Of a stretch of 64,000 nucleotides of DNA, positions 16,475 to 25,587 are shown one piece after another. The position numbers and the translations under genes are program-made. The notes beneath the pieces were generated by a model. It worked only from the letters and a program-made list of their open reading frames with translations, had not been told where the DNA came from and made no database searches. Each line of letters starts with the position of its first letter. Position 1 is the first letter of the stretch. Origin of the DNA: Pseudomonas sp. PSB18 (lineage in GTDB: Bacteria; Pseudomonadota; Gammaproteobacteria; Pseudomonadales; Pseudomonadaceae); contig NZ_NOIN01000006.1 of assembly GCF_014596565.1 (NCBI RefSeq), positions 124,001 through 188,000 on the forward strand. The letters run 5' to 3'.

Positions 16475-18238
16475 ATGGTCTGGCAACAAGTCTACGATCC
16501 CTTCGGTAATGCGGTGCTGTCGACGTTCCTGGCGGCGGTCCCGGTGGTGGTGATGCTGGCGTCCCTGGCGTTTTTTCATATCAAGGCCCACCTGGCGGCG
16601 TTGCTGGCCCTGGCGTCGGCCCTGCTGATCGCGATTTTCGCCTTCGGCATGCCGGCCGGCATGGCCGGCTCGGCGGCACTCTATGGCGCGGCCAATGGGC
16701 TACTGCCCATCGGCTGGATTGTGCTCAACATTATCTTCCTGCATCGGCTGACCACCGAAAACGGTTCGTTCAAGGTCCTGCAGGATTCCCTGGCACGCAT
16801 CACCGACGACCGGCGCCTGCAATTGCTGTTGATCGCCTTCTGCTTCGGCGCGTTTTTCGAAGGAGCGGCAGGCTTCGGCACGCCGGTGGCGGTGACTGGA
16901 GCGATCCTGATCGGCCTGGGCTTTTCGCCGCTGGCCGCCTCGGGTTTGGCGCTGATCGCCAACACCGCGCCGGTGGCGTTCGGCGCCTTGGGCACCCCTG
17001 TCATCACCCTGGCCAAGGTCACCGGGCTGGATGAAATGGAGCTGTCGATGATGGTGGGCCGGCAGCTGCCGTTCTTTTCGGTGATCGTGCCGTTCTGGCT
17101 GATCTGGGCCTTTGCCGGATGGCGCAAGATGTTGGAGGTCTGGCCGGCGATCCTGGTGGCCGGCGTCAGCTTCGCCATCCCGCAGTTCGTGGTCTCCAAC
17201 TACCACGGGCCGATGCTGGTGGATGTGATTGCCGCGCTGATTTCCATGGCCTGCCTTACCGGATTTCTCAAAGTCTGGAAGCCAGCGACGGTGCATACCT
17301 CAGCAGCGTTGTCGGGACGCCACGACGATTCGAAGATCGACGCCAGCGAAGAACAGCAGCCGGTGACCTGCGCGGCGTTCTCCAGTGACACCCGGCCGGC
17401 GGTGCTGCGGGCCTGGATGCCGTGGATCATCCTCACGGTATTCGTGTTCGCCTGGGGTACCCAGGGCTTCAAGAACCTGTTCGATACCCGCCCGGCGATC
17501 GACCCGCAGACCCAGTCGGCCAGACTCGATCCTCAAGGCAAGCCGATGCGCGAGGCAAATCCGCTGTTCTCGCCCATGGTGACTTTCAGCACCCTGCACC
17601 AGCAGATCGAAAAAGTCCCGCCCGTGGTACCGCAACCTAAAACCGAGGAAGCGATCTACAAGTTCAACTGGTTCACGGCCACCGGCAGCGGCATCTTCCT
17701 GGCGGCGATTCTCGGTGGGTTGTTGATGGGCTATTCGATTCCACAATTGGTGCGTCAGTACCTGCGTACGTTGTGGGTGGTGCGTTACTCACTGATCACC
17801 ATCGTCGCGATGCTCGCGCTGGGGTTCCTGACGCGTTATTCGGGCCTGGACGCCACCATGGGCCTGGCCTTCGCCGCAACAGGCATTTTCTACCCCATGT
17901 TCGGCACCCTGCTGGGCTGGCTCGGCGTGGCATTGACCGGTTCGGACACCGCGTCCAACGTGCTGTTCGGCGGCTTGCAACGGGTAACGTCAGAGCAGTT
18001 GGGCCTGAGCCCGGTGTTGATGGCCGCCGCCAACAGTTCCGGCGGGGTGATGGGCAAGATGGTCGATGCCCAGTCGATCGTGGTCGCCTCCACCGCCACC
18101 CGTTGGTATGGCCATGAAGGGGAAATTCTGCGCTACGTGTTTTTCCACTCGGTGGTACTGGCGATTCTGGTAGGCGGGCTGGTGACGTTGCAGGCGTATG
18201 TCGAGCCGTTCAGTCGCATGGTGGTTGGCGGACATTGA
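16475..18238 (+). CDS. lldP: L-lactate permease
   Basis: A 587-residue LctP-family symporter with about thirteen membrane segments. MVWQQVYDPFGNAVLSTFLAAVPV is the usual N-terminus; GAFFEGAAGFGTPVAVTGAIL, NTAPVAFGALGTPV and the C-terminal GSDTASNVLFGGLQ / ANSSGGVMGKM(VDAQS) are family motifs. It imports lactate (and probably glycolate) with a proton. The start at 16475 has AGAGG upstream. In many pseudomonads lldP is followed by lldD and dld; here neither is present, so the lactate dehydrogenases are elsewhere or this is a second permease. Confidence 0.94.
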   Translation: MVWQQVYDPFGNAVLSTFLAAVPVVVMLASLAFFHIKAHLAALLALASALLIAIFAFGMPAGMAGSAALYGAANGLLPIGWIVLNIIFLHRLTTENGSFKVLQDSLARITDDRRLQLLLIAFCFGAFFEGAAGFGTPVAVTGAILIGLGFSPLAASGLALIANTAPVAFGALGTPVITLAKVTGLDEMELSMMVGRQLPFFSVIVPFWLIWAFAGWRKMLEVWPAILVAGVSFAIPQFVVSNYHGPMLVDVIAALISMACLTGFLKVWKPATVHTSAALSGRHDDSKIDASEEQQPVTCAAFSSDTRPAVLRAWMPWIILTVFVFAWGTQGFKNLFDTRPAIDPQTQSARLDPQGKPMREANPLFSPMVTFSTLHQQIEKVPPVVPQPKTEEAIYKFNWFTATGSGIFLAAILGGLLMGYSIPQLVRQYLRTLWVVRYSLITIVAMLALGFLTRYSGLDATMGLAFAATGIFYPMFGTLLGWLGVALTGSDTASNVLFGGLQRVTSEQLGLSPVLMAAANSSGGVMGKMVDAQSIVVASTATRWYGHEGEILRYVFFHSVVLAILVGGLVTLQAYVEPFSRMVVGGH

Positions 18239-18258
18239 CCGGCACGTCTGCCGGGCGA

Positions 18259-18283
18259 CGTACCCACGCAGAGCGTGGATACG
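18259..18283. repeat. Palindromic repeat CCACGC-n3-GCGTGG
   Basis: CGTACCCACGC, AGA, GCGTGGATACG: an almost perfect inverted repeat 20 bases after the lldP stop. It resembles a short dispersed palindrome common in pseudomonads, and could also act as a transcription terminator stem, though no T-run follows. Confidence 0.5.
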
Positions 18284-18296
18284 ATCGAGCTGACCT

Positions 18297-18632
18297 TTAC
18301 TGAACGTTCTTCAGCTTGACCACGTCCCCGGACACCGAGGTGGTGTAACCGGTCAGGACCCAGGCCCAGAACCAGTTTTCCTGCACCTGGGTGTTGATCA
18401 TGGCATCGCCGCCCTTGGCCAGGATCGCGGCGTTCTGGGCACGCACGAAGCGGTTGTTCTGGCGGATCGGGATCACCCCGAACAGCAGCAGGCCGGTGGC
18501 CTTCGCTTCACTGTGGCCGACAACGGTGTACTGGCTGCTGTCGTACTGCTGGGTCTTCATCGGGGTGCCGGTGCAACCCGCCAGAACCAGGCCGAACAGT
18601 GCGGTGGCGACAACTTTGCTGAAACTTTTCAT
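18297..18632 (-). CDS. Small lipoprotein of unknown function
   Basis: A 111-residue predicted lipoprotein. The signal peptide ends LVLAGC, with Cys20 as the lipid anchor. The mature part (KATGLLLFGVIPIRQNNRFVRAQNAAI, GGDAMINTQVQENWFWAWVLTGYTTSVSGDVVKL) has the look of small periplasmic beta proteins but I recognise no named domain. It is convergent with lldP and has no operon partner. Confidence 0.78.
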   Translation of the reverse strand: MKSFSKVVATALFGLVLAGCTGTPMKTQQYDSSQYTVVGHSEAKATGLLLFGVIPIRQNNRFVRAQNAAILAKGGDAMINTQVQENWFWAWVLTGYTTSVSGDVVKLKNVQ

Positions 18633-18894
18633 TGACTACTCCATGGGGAAACGCCCGGGATCCATCTCTCGGGCGGCGCGTACTCTACCCGATCAACATC
18701 AGATTGACATCATCTACGCACAACTCCGACAACCCCACTGGACGCCCCAGTTAGAGCCATTCGTCAGTTGCTCCTCCCGTCCCCTCCAGCGAATCAGCGG
18801 CACGTCGATAACCAAATGATCGCGCCACGGAAGGCAGTCCTGCCTTTGCCGGCTGACACGAACTGCACCGGCTACACCGTTGGAGCGCTTGACC

Positions 18895-19551
18895 ATGATT
18901 GACCTGACTGTCTGGAACCTCACCCTTCCGATACAAACCCCGGCCCTGACCATTGCGACCAAAGCGGTTCCGACCCTGCGCAATCAGTACTTCACCAACA
19001 GCGGTGACAAGATCGTGTTCTGGGCTCCGGTGACCGGCTCCCACACGGGCCAAAGCGAGTTCCCGCGCTCCGAGCTGCGGGAAACCTCGAGAGACGGCAA
19101 GCTGCGCAACTGGCGATATAACAGCGGGGTCAATACCCTCAAAGGCACCCTGGCCGTGAATCAGGTGCCCTCGGCCGGTCGCGTGGTCGTCGCGCAGATC
19201 CACGCCAAGGATGCGCCCGCCCCCCTGCTCAAGCTCGTCTATCGATTCACCAAGGGCGTCGGCAACCTGGATGTCGAATACCGGGTCAAGCCCAAGGATG
19301 AAAAAAGCCCGGTGATGTTCACTGTGCCGAACGTTGCCTTGAACAAAGTCTTCACCTACTCCCTGCAGATGGACAACCAAGGCAAGGTCACCGTGCTGAT
19401 CAACAACCTCGGCAAACAGGTGAAGCTGGACCCGTCCTGGTACGGCTACGACTTCTATTTCAAGGCCGGCGTCTACACCCTCGACAACGTCGGCTATGCC
19501 AGCGAAGGCGGAAAAGTCACCTACACCAAACTGGACGTCAGTCATCTATGA
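18895..19551 (+). CDS. Polysaccharide lyase family 7 (alginate lyase)
   Basis: A 218-residue PL7 lyase that cleaves alginate by beta-elimination. The three family motifs are present: RSELR at 58-62, QIH at 101-103 and YFKAGVY near the C-terminus. There is no signal peptide from the ATG at 18895; a TTG at 18880 would not add one either. The length and lack of export signal match the small PL7 enzyme found in P. aeruginosa, so action on imported oligosaccharides or release by lysis is more likely than secretion. It stands alone, facing the MFS gene. Confidence 0.88.
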   Translation: MIDLTVWNLTLPIQTPALTIATKAVPTLRNQYFTNSGDKIVFWAPVTGSHTGQSEFPRSELRETSRDGKLRNWRYNSGVNTLKGTLAVNQVPSAGRVVVAQIHAKDAPAPLLKLVYRFTKGVGNLDVEYRVKPKDEKSPVMFTVPNVALNKVFTYSLQMDNQGKVTVLINNLGKQVKLDPSWYGYDFYFKAGVYTLDNVGYASEGGKVTYTKLDVSHL

Positions 19552-19577
19552 CCGCCGTCCAGCCCGATGCTTGCGCT

Positions 19578-20816
19578 TCAGGCCTTTGAAGGGACGGCGA
19601 CCACTTCTCGGCCACGGAAGGCAACCAGGAAACAGACGAACACCAGCAACGCGAACCCGGCCGGGAACAGCCAGATGCTGGTCCAGTCATGACCACCCGC
19701 CTCGGCAAAATGATCAGTGACCTGCCCCGCCACCCGGAAGCCGATCAACATGCCCAGGCCATAGGTCGCCAGGGTGATCAACCCTTGGGCTGAACTGCGC
19801 AGATGGTCCGGCGCCTTGGTGTCGGTGTAGATCTGCCCCGAGACAAAAAAGAAGTCATAGCAGATGCCATGCAGGGCAATGCCGGTGAACAGCATGAACG
19901 CCAGGTCACCGTTGTTGCCATAGGCGAACAGCAGGTAGCGCAACGCCCACGCCAGCATCCCCACCAACAGCGCCAGCTTGATCCCGAAGCGCTGGATGAA
20001 CAGCGGCAACAGCAGCATGAACAGCACCTCGGACACCTGCCCGATGGCCATCTTCGCCGTGGGGTTGGTCATACCGGTTTCGGCCAGGAACGGGTTGGCG
20101 TTCTGATAATAGAACGCCAACGGGATGCAGATCAGGATCGAGGCAATGAAGAACACCAGGTAACTGCGGTCCTTCAGCAGCCCCAGGGCATCCAGGCCCA
20201 GCAGCTGCTTGATGCCGCCACCGGCTTGCGCCTTGAGCGGAGCCGTGGTCGGCAGCGTGAGGCTGTAGATGCCCAAGGCCAGCGAGGCGATCGCCGCCAT
20301 CAGGAAGGTATTGCGCAAGCCGCCTGCCGTAATGGCTTCCCGTGAATCCCAGGCGAACACGAAACTGATGACCACGCCAGCGACGATCCAGCCGATGGTG
20401 CCCCACACCCGCACGCGGGAGAACTCCAGCGCCGGATCGCGCATCTGGCGAAACGCCACGGAATTGACCAGGGCCAGCGTCGGCATGTAGACCACCATGT
20501 ACGCCAGCACGAACGGATAAAAGCCACTGAAGTCCTGCGCCGAATACAGCTGATACAGCAGCACCGCGCCCAGCAGGTGCAGCACCGCCAGGATACGTTC
20601 GGCATTGAAGTAGCGGTCGGCGATCAGGCCGATCACGAATGGCGCAATGATCGCGCCCCAGGACTGGGTGGAAAACGCCATGCCGATCTGCCCACCGCTG
20701 GCGCCCAGGGTGCTGGAAAGAAAGGTCCCGAGGGTGACGAACCAGCCGCCCCAGATAAAGAACTGCAGGAACATCATCACGCTCAAGCGTGCGTTCATTG
20801 TGGTCATGACAGTCAC
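19578..20816 (-). CDS. MFS permease, nucleoside:H+ symporter (NupG)-like
   Basis: A 412-residue, twelve-segment transporter of the NHS branch (LSVMMFLQFFIWGGWFVTLGTFL; ICYDFFFVSGQIYTD; APDHLRSSAQGL), where NupG and XapB move nucleosides. In pseudomonads, members next to Gfo/Idh/MocA and TIM-barrel isomerase genes may carry sugars instead. It lies downstream of those two genes, in the same direction, with a REP doublet in the 185-base gap, so it is probably the last gene of the LacI-controlled unit. A start three codons later (MTTMNA) is also possible. Confidence 0.85.
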   Translation of the reverse strand: MTVMTTMNARLSVMMFLQFFIWGGWFVTLGTFLSSTLGASGGQIGMAFSTQSWGAIIAPFVIGLIADRYFNAERILAVLHLLGAVLLYQLYSAQDFSGFYPFVLAYMVVYMPTLALVNSVAFRQMRDPALEFSRVRVWGTIGWIVAGVVISFVFAWDSREAITAGGLRNTFLMAAIASLALGIYSLTLPTTAPLKAQAGGGIKQLLGLDALGLLKDRSYLVFFIASILICIPLAFYYQNANPFLAETGMTNPTAKMAIGQVSEVLFMLLLPLFIQRFGIKLALLVGMLAWALRYLLFAYGNNGDLAFMLFTGIALHGICYDFFFVSGQIYTDTKAPDHLRSSAQGLITLATYGLGMLIGFRVAGQVTDHFAEAGGHDWTSIWLFPAGFALLVFVCFLVAFRGREVVAVPSKA

Positions 20817-20880
20817 CGTCTATTTGTTGTTCTTGTAAGCCAGCCAGTTGGGAAAAGCACTTTGTGGACAGGGGACTCTT

Positions 20881-20966
20881 GTGGGAGCAAGGCTTGCCCG
20901 CGATGCAGGCGCCTCATTCTCCCTAAGGACCTCGTCGGCTTTATCGCGGGCAAGCCTTGCTCCCAC
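20881..20966. repeat. REP doublet, variant with AAGGCTTGCCCGCGAT
   Basis: GTGGGAGCAAGGCTTGCCCG at 20881 and the inverted ATCGCGGGCAAGCCTTGCTC at 20943. It falls inside the likely transcript between the isomerase and the MFS gene, where it may reduce expression or stabilise the upstream message. Confidence 0.88.
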
Positions 20967-21001
20967 AATGAACTCCCTTGCCACAGTTTTTTTGGTTTCG
21001 G

Positions 21002-22081
21002 TTACCTCGGCAGCCCCAGCAACCGCCGATTGGACGCCTCATCCGCCGTCACCCCGGCAAAATCATCGAACGCCTTGCGGCTCTTGTTGATCATGTGCCG
21101 CTCGATGAACGCCGCCCCTTCAGCGGCGCCCTGTTGTGAATCCTTCAGGCAACACTCCCACTCCAGCACCGCCCAGCCGCTGAAGTCGTACTGGGTCAAC
21201 TTGCTGAAGATCGATTTGAAATCGATCTGCCCATCGCCCAGGGAGCGGAACCGGCCGGGGCGCTCCACCCAGCCTTGGTAGCCGCCGTACACACCGGAGC
21301 GGGCATCGGGGCGGAACTCGGCGTCCTTGACGTGGAACATGCGGATGCGCGCGTGGTAGCGGTCGATGAAACCCAGGTAGTCCATCTGTTGCAGCAATAG
21401 GTGGCTGGGGTCGTAGAGAATGGCGGCTCGTGGGTGATGATCGACCGCTTCCAGGAAGCGCTCGAACGAGGCGCCGTCATGGAGGTCTTCGCCGGGATGG
21501 ATTTCGTAGCACAAGTCCACGCCGGCCGCCTCGAAGCAATCGAGAATCGGCAACCAGCGTCGGGCCAGCTCGGCGAACCCTTGCTCGACGAGCCCGCTCG
21601 GGCGTTGGGGCCACGGGTACATGTACGGCCACAACAGCGCGCCGGAAAACGTCGCATGGGCATTGAGCCCCAAGCGTTGGCTGGCCCGGGCCGCCAGTTT
21701 GAGCTGCTCGATGGCCCACTCGGTCCGGGCCTGAGGTTGGCCACGCAAGTGGACCGGGGCGAAGTCGTCGAACAGCGCATCGAACGCCGGGTGCACCGCC
21801 ACCAGTTGGCCTTGCAGGTGCGTCGACAGTTCGCTGATCTCGACCCCGGCCTCTGCGCAGATGGCCTTGAGTTCATCGCAATAGGCCTGGCTGTCGGCGG
21901 CCCGGGCCAGGTCGATGTAACGCGTACCCAGGGTCGGCAACTGAATGGCTTTGTACCCTTGTGAAGCGGCCCACCGGGCGATGTTCGCCAAGGTGTCGAA
22001 CGGCGCCTCATCGGACATGAACTGGGCCAGGAAGATAGCCGGCCCGCGCAGGCCGCTCGGCGTTTGATCGGCGGTATTCAC
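21002..22081 (-). CDS. Sugar phosphate isomerase/epimerase-like TIM barrel
   Basis: A 359-residue AP-endonuclease-2-type TIM barrel, as in xylose isomerase-like and IolE/IolH proteins. Metal-binding residues are visible in CYEIHPGED, LYDPSHLL, MFHVKDAEF and LEWECC. The start is GTG at 22081, which overlaps the stop of the upstream oxidoreductase (GTGA), so the two are translationally coupled. A longer in-frame start at 22414 would overlap that gene almost fully and is rejected. Together with the Gfo/Idh/MocA enzyme it is expected to interconvert oxidised sugar or cyclitol intermediates. Confidence 0.86.
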   Translation of the reverse strand: MNTADQTPSGLRGPAIFLAQFMSDEAPFDTLANIARWAASQGYKAIQLPTLGTRYIDLARAADSQAYCDELKAICAEAGVEISELSTHLQGQLVAVHPAFDALFDDFAPVHLRGQPQARTEWAIEQLKLAARASQRLGLNAHATFSGALLWPYMYPWPQRPSGLVEQGFAELARRWLPILDCFEAAGVDLCYEIHPGEDLHDGASFERFLEAVDHHPRAAILYDPSHLLLQQMDYLGFIDRYHARIRMFHVKDAEFRPDARSGVYGGYQGWVERPGRFRSLGDGQIDFKSIFSKLTQYDFSGWAVLEWECCLKDSQQGAAEGAAFIERHMINKSRKAFDDFAGVTADEASNRRLLGLPR

Positions 22082-23256
22082 AACAGCGATTCTCCGGTTT
22101 GCAGCGCGGTCCACTTCGCCTCGCCACGATGATTGATAAGGGCGGCCTCGATGAACGCCATGCCGCGCAAACCGGTTTCGATGCCAGGTACGCCAGGCGC
22201 ATCGGGGCCCTCGATCCGTCCGCGAATGGCACGGGCGAAATCGCCGTAAAGGTTGGCCATGGCTTCCAGGTAACCCTCGGGGTGCCCTGCCGGCAGGCGC
22301 ATGCGGCGTGTCGCGGCCTCGCACAACCACGGCTGGCCGACGCCGCAACGCAGGATGCTCAGGGGTTGGTCGAGGGCACGATGGATCAGGCTCGACGGTT
22401 CCTCCTGGCGCCACTCCAAGGCGCCCTTGTCGCCGTAGACGCGGATCTTCAGAGGGTTCTCTTCACCGGCGCAGACCTGACTGGCAATCAACACGCCACT
22501 GGCGCCGTCACTCATGCGCAACAGCATCGCGACGTCGTCGTCCAACTGCCGGCCTGGAATGTGGGTGCCCAACGCCGCACAGAGCTGTTCGACATGCTGT
22601 CCGGTCACGAACTCCGCCAGGGAAAACGCATGGGTGCCGATGTCACCAATGCAGCCGCCCAGGCCGGACTGCTCGGGGTCATCGCGCCAACCGGCCTGCT
22701 TGTTGCCCTGCCCGGCGACGTCCTGGCTGAGCCAGCCCTGGGGATACTCCACCAGCACTTTGCGCACGGCGCCGATCACGCCGGTGCGCACCATCTCCCG
22801 CGCCTGCCAGACCATGGGATACCCCAGGTACGTGTGGGCCAGGCCATACAGAGAGTCGCTGCCGTCCAGCACATCCTTGAGCGCGAGCAACTCACGCAGG
22901 TTCAACGCCGCAGGCTTTTCGCTGAACACATGAAAGCCAGCCTTCAACGCCCGACCGGCAATCGGCGCGTGCAGATGATTGGGCGTCACGATGACCAGCA
23001 ACTCCATGCGCCGGTCCGCAGGCAACGCCGCTTCGGCGTCCAACAGTTGCTGCCAATCGCTGTAGCAGCGGGAAGCGGCCAGCCCCAGGGCTGCGCCGGT
23101 TTGCCGGTTGTTGCGGGCGTCGCGACTGAACGCCCCACACACCAACTCGAACCCGCCATCCAGGCCCGCGGCCTGACGATGGGCCTGGCCGATGAAAGCG
23201 CCCTCTCCGCCGCCCACGAAACCCAGTCTTATTTTCGGTGCTACAGGACTCATCAC
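22078..23256 (-). CDS. Gfo/Idh/MocA family oxidoreductase
   Basis: A 392-residue NAD(P)-dependent dehydrogenase. The Rossmann loop GFVGGGEGAFIG lies near the N-terminus, the family EKPAALN motif (FSEKPAALN, with the cofactor-region Lys) at about 107-115, and GGCIGDIGTHAFSLAEFV supplies the catalytic Asp/His pair. Substrates in this family are sugars or inositols. It is the first gene of a leftward unit with the isomerase and MFS genes, and its start lies 28 bases from a LacI-type operator. Confidence 0.9.
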   Translation of the reverse strand: MMSPVAPKIRLGFVGGGEGAFIGQAHRQAAGLDGGFELVCGAFSRDARNNRQTGAALGLAASRCYSDWQQLLDAEAALPADRRMELLVIVTPNHLHAPIAGRALKAGFHVFSEKPAALNLRELLALKDVLDGSDSLYGLAHTYLGYPMVWQAREMVRTGVIGAVRKVLVEYPQGWLSQDVAGQGNKQAGWRDDPEQSGLGGCIGDIGTHAFSLAEFVTGQHVEQLCAALGTHIPGRQLDDDVAMLLRMSDGASGVLIASQVCAGEENPLKIRVYGDKGALEWRQEEPSSLIHRALDQPLSILRCGVGQPWLCEAATRRMRLPAGHPEGYLEAMANLYGDFARAIRGRIEGPDAPGVPGIETGLRGMAFIEAALINHRGEAKWTALQTGESLL

Positions 23257-23283
23257 GATTCTCTCAGGCCAGGGCTGATGACA

Positions 23284-23299
23284 ATGTAACCGGTTACAT
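23284..23299. promoter_or_regulatory. LacI-type operator, perfect 16-base palindrome
   Basis: ATGTAACCGGTTACAT, perfectly symmetric with the central CG typical of LacI/GalR-family sites. It lies between the leftward catabolic unit (28 bases from its start) and the rightward LacI gene (134 bases before it), where the encoded regulator would repress both. Confidence 0.85.
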
Positions 23300-23432
23300 C
23301 ACAGCGGAATCTAGGCGCAGTTTCGCGACGTGTCAAACCCGACCGTCTTCATGCAGGGACGTTTGTGAGGCAACCAACCTGCGGTAAGCTCCCCTTCGTG
23401 CCGCTATGTTCCGGCGCTCGATCGAGGTGCTT

Positions 23433-24458
23433 TTGTCCAATATCCGTGAAGTGGCCAGGCTGGCCGGCGTGTCGGTGGCTACGGTTTCCAGAACGCTCAA
23501 ATCTCCCGAACGGGTCCTGCCCGAGACGCGGGACAAGGTCAACGCGGCGGTGGAACAGGCCGGCTACCGGCCGAACCTGATGGCCGTGCAATTCCGCTCC
23601 CGGCGCACCGGCAACCTGGTGATCCTGGTGCCGACCATCGCCAATACGTTCTTTGCCCGGGTCATCAGCGGTGCCCAGCAGTCCGCCCAGGCGGCGGGTT
23701 ATCGGCTGTTGTTGTGCGACACCCAGGGCCAGGCTGAAGTCGAGCAGGAGTTCGCCGCGCTGGTCTATGCGCACCAGGCCGACGGCGTGATCCAATTGCG
23801 GGCAAGCAATCCTTTCGCGTCACTTCCTCCCGGCGCCGAAGCCCTGCCGCTGGTCAACGCCTGCGAAGTGCTCAAGGATGCCGACTATCCCACCATCAGT
23901 CTCGACAACCGCGCCGCCGCCCAGGCCATGACCGAATACCTGATCGGCCTAGGTCACCGCCGCATCGGCATCATCAAGGGCCCCCGCAGCAGCCCCCTGA
24001 CCCTGGACCGCGTGGCCGGCTACGAGGATGCCTTGCGCCAGGCCGGCCTGGCGGTCGACCCAGGCTTGATCTGCCACGGCGACTTCACCTTGAGTGCCGG
24101 GTACGACGGAGCCGGTGCGATGCTGGCGCTGGCCGAGCGCCCCAGCGCGCTGTTCTGCGAAAACGACGAGATGGCCATCGGCGCCCTCAAGCGCATCAAG
24201 GAGGCGGGGTTGCGGGTGCCCGAGGATATTTCCCTGGTGGGCTTCGACGACATTCCGTTCGCGGCGTATTGCGATCCGCCCCTGACCACTATTGCGCAGC
24301 CTGCCGAGACCTTTGGCCGCAGGGCTGTAGAGATGCTGATCGCGCTGATCGAAAAAACGCCCGTCGCCGAACGGCATGTGACGTTGCCGTTTGAGTTGAC
24401 CGTGCGGGGTAGCAGCGCCGCACCCGGCTCAGCGCCTTCGGGGGATGAAGAAAAGTGA
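23433..24458 (+). CDS. LacI-family transcriptional repressor
   Basis: A 341-residue regulator: HTH at about residues 2-25 (IREVARLAGVSVATVSRTL), hinge, then a periplasmic-binding-like sensor (IVLVPTIANTFFARVISG region, GHRRIGIIKGP, SLVGFDDIPFAAYCDPPLTTI). The TTG at 23433 is preferred: it places the HTH directly at the N-terminus as in the family and has GAGG five bases upstream, whereas the ATG at 23406 lacks a ribosome site. It sits next to a palindromic operator and opposite the sugar-modifying genes it most likely controls. Confidence 0.9.
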   Translation: MSNIREVARLAGVSVATVSRTLKSPERVLPETRDKVNAAVEQAGYRPNLMAVQFRSRRTGNLVILVPTIANTFFARVISGAQQSAQAAGYRLLLCDTQGQAEVEQEFAALVYAHQADGVIQLRASNPFASLPPGAEALPLVNACEVLKDADYPTISLDNRAAAQAMTEYLIGLGHRRIGIIKGPRSSPLTLDRVAGYEDALRQAGLAVDPGLICHGDFTLSAGYDGAGAMLALAERPSALFCENDEMAIGALKRIKEAGLRVPEDISLVGFDDIPFAAYCDPPLTTIAQPAETFGRRAVEMLIALIEKTPVAERHVTLPFELTVRGSSAAPGSAPSGDEEK

Positions 24459-24560
24459 CGCCCCATTCCCGTTGATGCGCTATTGATTCCTACCTGCCGG
24501 TCCGTTTCGACTACAGTGGAAAGACTCTGCATAAAGCCATAACAAGACGGAGAGTCTTCC

Positions 24561-25511
24561 ATGCGAGTCAACAAGCGCTTTACCCTTCTGGCCGCCGCGG
24601 CAGCCTTGGTGGTCACGACCACGGCCCAGGCAGCTCCGGTGTACATCAACATTCTGACGGGGGGCACCAGTGGGGTCTATTACCCGATCGGGGTCGGGCT
24701 GTCGCAGATCTACAGCACCGGCATCAAGGACGCCAAGACCTCGGTGCAAGCCACCAAGGCGTCGGTGGAAAACCTGAACCTGCTGCAGGCCGGGCGCGGA
24801 GAGTTGGCCCTCGCACTGGGCGACTCGGTGGCTGACGCCAAGAATGGCGTGGAAGATGCCGGCTTCAAGACCCCCCTGACCAAACTGCGCGCCATCGCCG
24901 GCGCCTACCCCAATTACATCCAGATCGTTGCCAGCCAGGAGTCGGGCATCAAGACGCTGGCCGATCTCAAGGGCAAATCCATTTCCGTGGGGGCGGCAAA
25001 ATCCGGCACCGAGCTGAACGCGCGGGCCATTCTCAAGGCAGCGGGACTGAACTACAGCGACATGAAGGTTCAGTACCTGCCCTTCGCCGAATCGGTGGAC
25101 CTGATCAAGAACCGTCAACTGGACGCCACGCTCCAGTCTTCGGGGCTGGGGATGGCGGCGATCCGCGACCTGGCCTCGACCATGCCACTGAACTACGTGT
25201 CGATCCCGACGGAGGTAGTGACAAAAATCGGCAACCCGGCCTACCAGAGTACAAGTATTCCGGCCAATACCTATGACGGCCAGGCCGAAGCCGTGCCCAC
25301 CGTGGCAATCACCAACATCCTGGTCACCCGTGAAGACGTTTCGGACGAAGTGGCCTACCAGATGACCAAGCTGCTATTCGAAAACCTCCCCCGTCTAGGC
25401 AGCGCCCACTCCGCAGCCAAAGACATCACACTGGATAAAGCCGCGAAAAACTTGCCTATCCCCCTCCATTCCGGTGCCGAGCGCTACTACAAGGAAGCCG
25501 GCGCCCTGTAA
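24561..25511 (+). CDS. TAXI-family TRAP transporter substrate-binding protein
   Basis: A 316-residue periplasmic protein. The signal peptide runs to about residue 24 (TTTAQA/APVY). The mature start IlTGGTSGVYYPIGVGLSQIY and AGRGELALALGDSV are TAXI (TRAP-associated extracytoplasmic immunogenic) hallmarks. It captures a small acid for the permease encoded next. TAXI systems have been linked to glutamate and alpha-ketoglutarate-like substrates; this one is unassigned. The AGACGGAGAG ribosome site precedes the ATG at 24561. Confidence 0.92.
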   Translation: MRVNKRFTLLAAAAALVVTTTAQAAPVYINILTGGTSGVYYPIGVGLSQIYSTGIKDAKTSVQATKASVENLNLLQAGRGELALALGDSVADAKNGVEDAGFKTPLTKLRAIAGAYPNYIQIVASQESGIKTLADLKGKSISVGAAKSGTELNARAILKAAGLNYSDMKVQYLPFAESVDLIKNRQLDATLQSSGLGMAAIRDLASTMPLNYVSIPTEVVTKIGNPAYQSTSIPANTYDGQAEAVPTVAITNILVTREDVSDEVAYQMTKLLFENLPRLGSAHSAAKDITLDKAAKNLPIPLHSGAERYYKEAGAL

Positions 25512-25587
25512 GCCGATCCGGCGCGGCGGTGACCGTCGCCGCGCCCTTGCGGTTCGCACCTTCGATGCAGGCAAGAGGACATCCTTG

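Noticed and set aside
22081..22414. N-terminal extension of the TIM-barrel isomerase
   Set aside because: It would overlap the oxidoreductase gene for over 300 bases; the GTG at 22081 overlaps the upstream stop as coupled genes do.
23406..23432. ATG at 23406 as the start of the LacI regulator
   Set aside because: It adds nine residues before the HTH not expected in the family and has no ribosome site; the TTG at 23433 has GAGG at good spacing.
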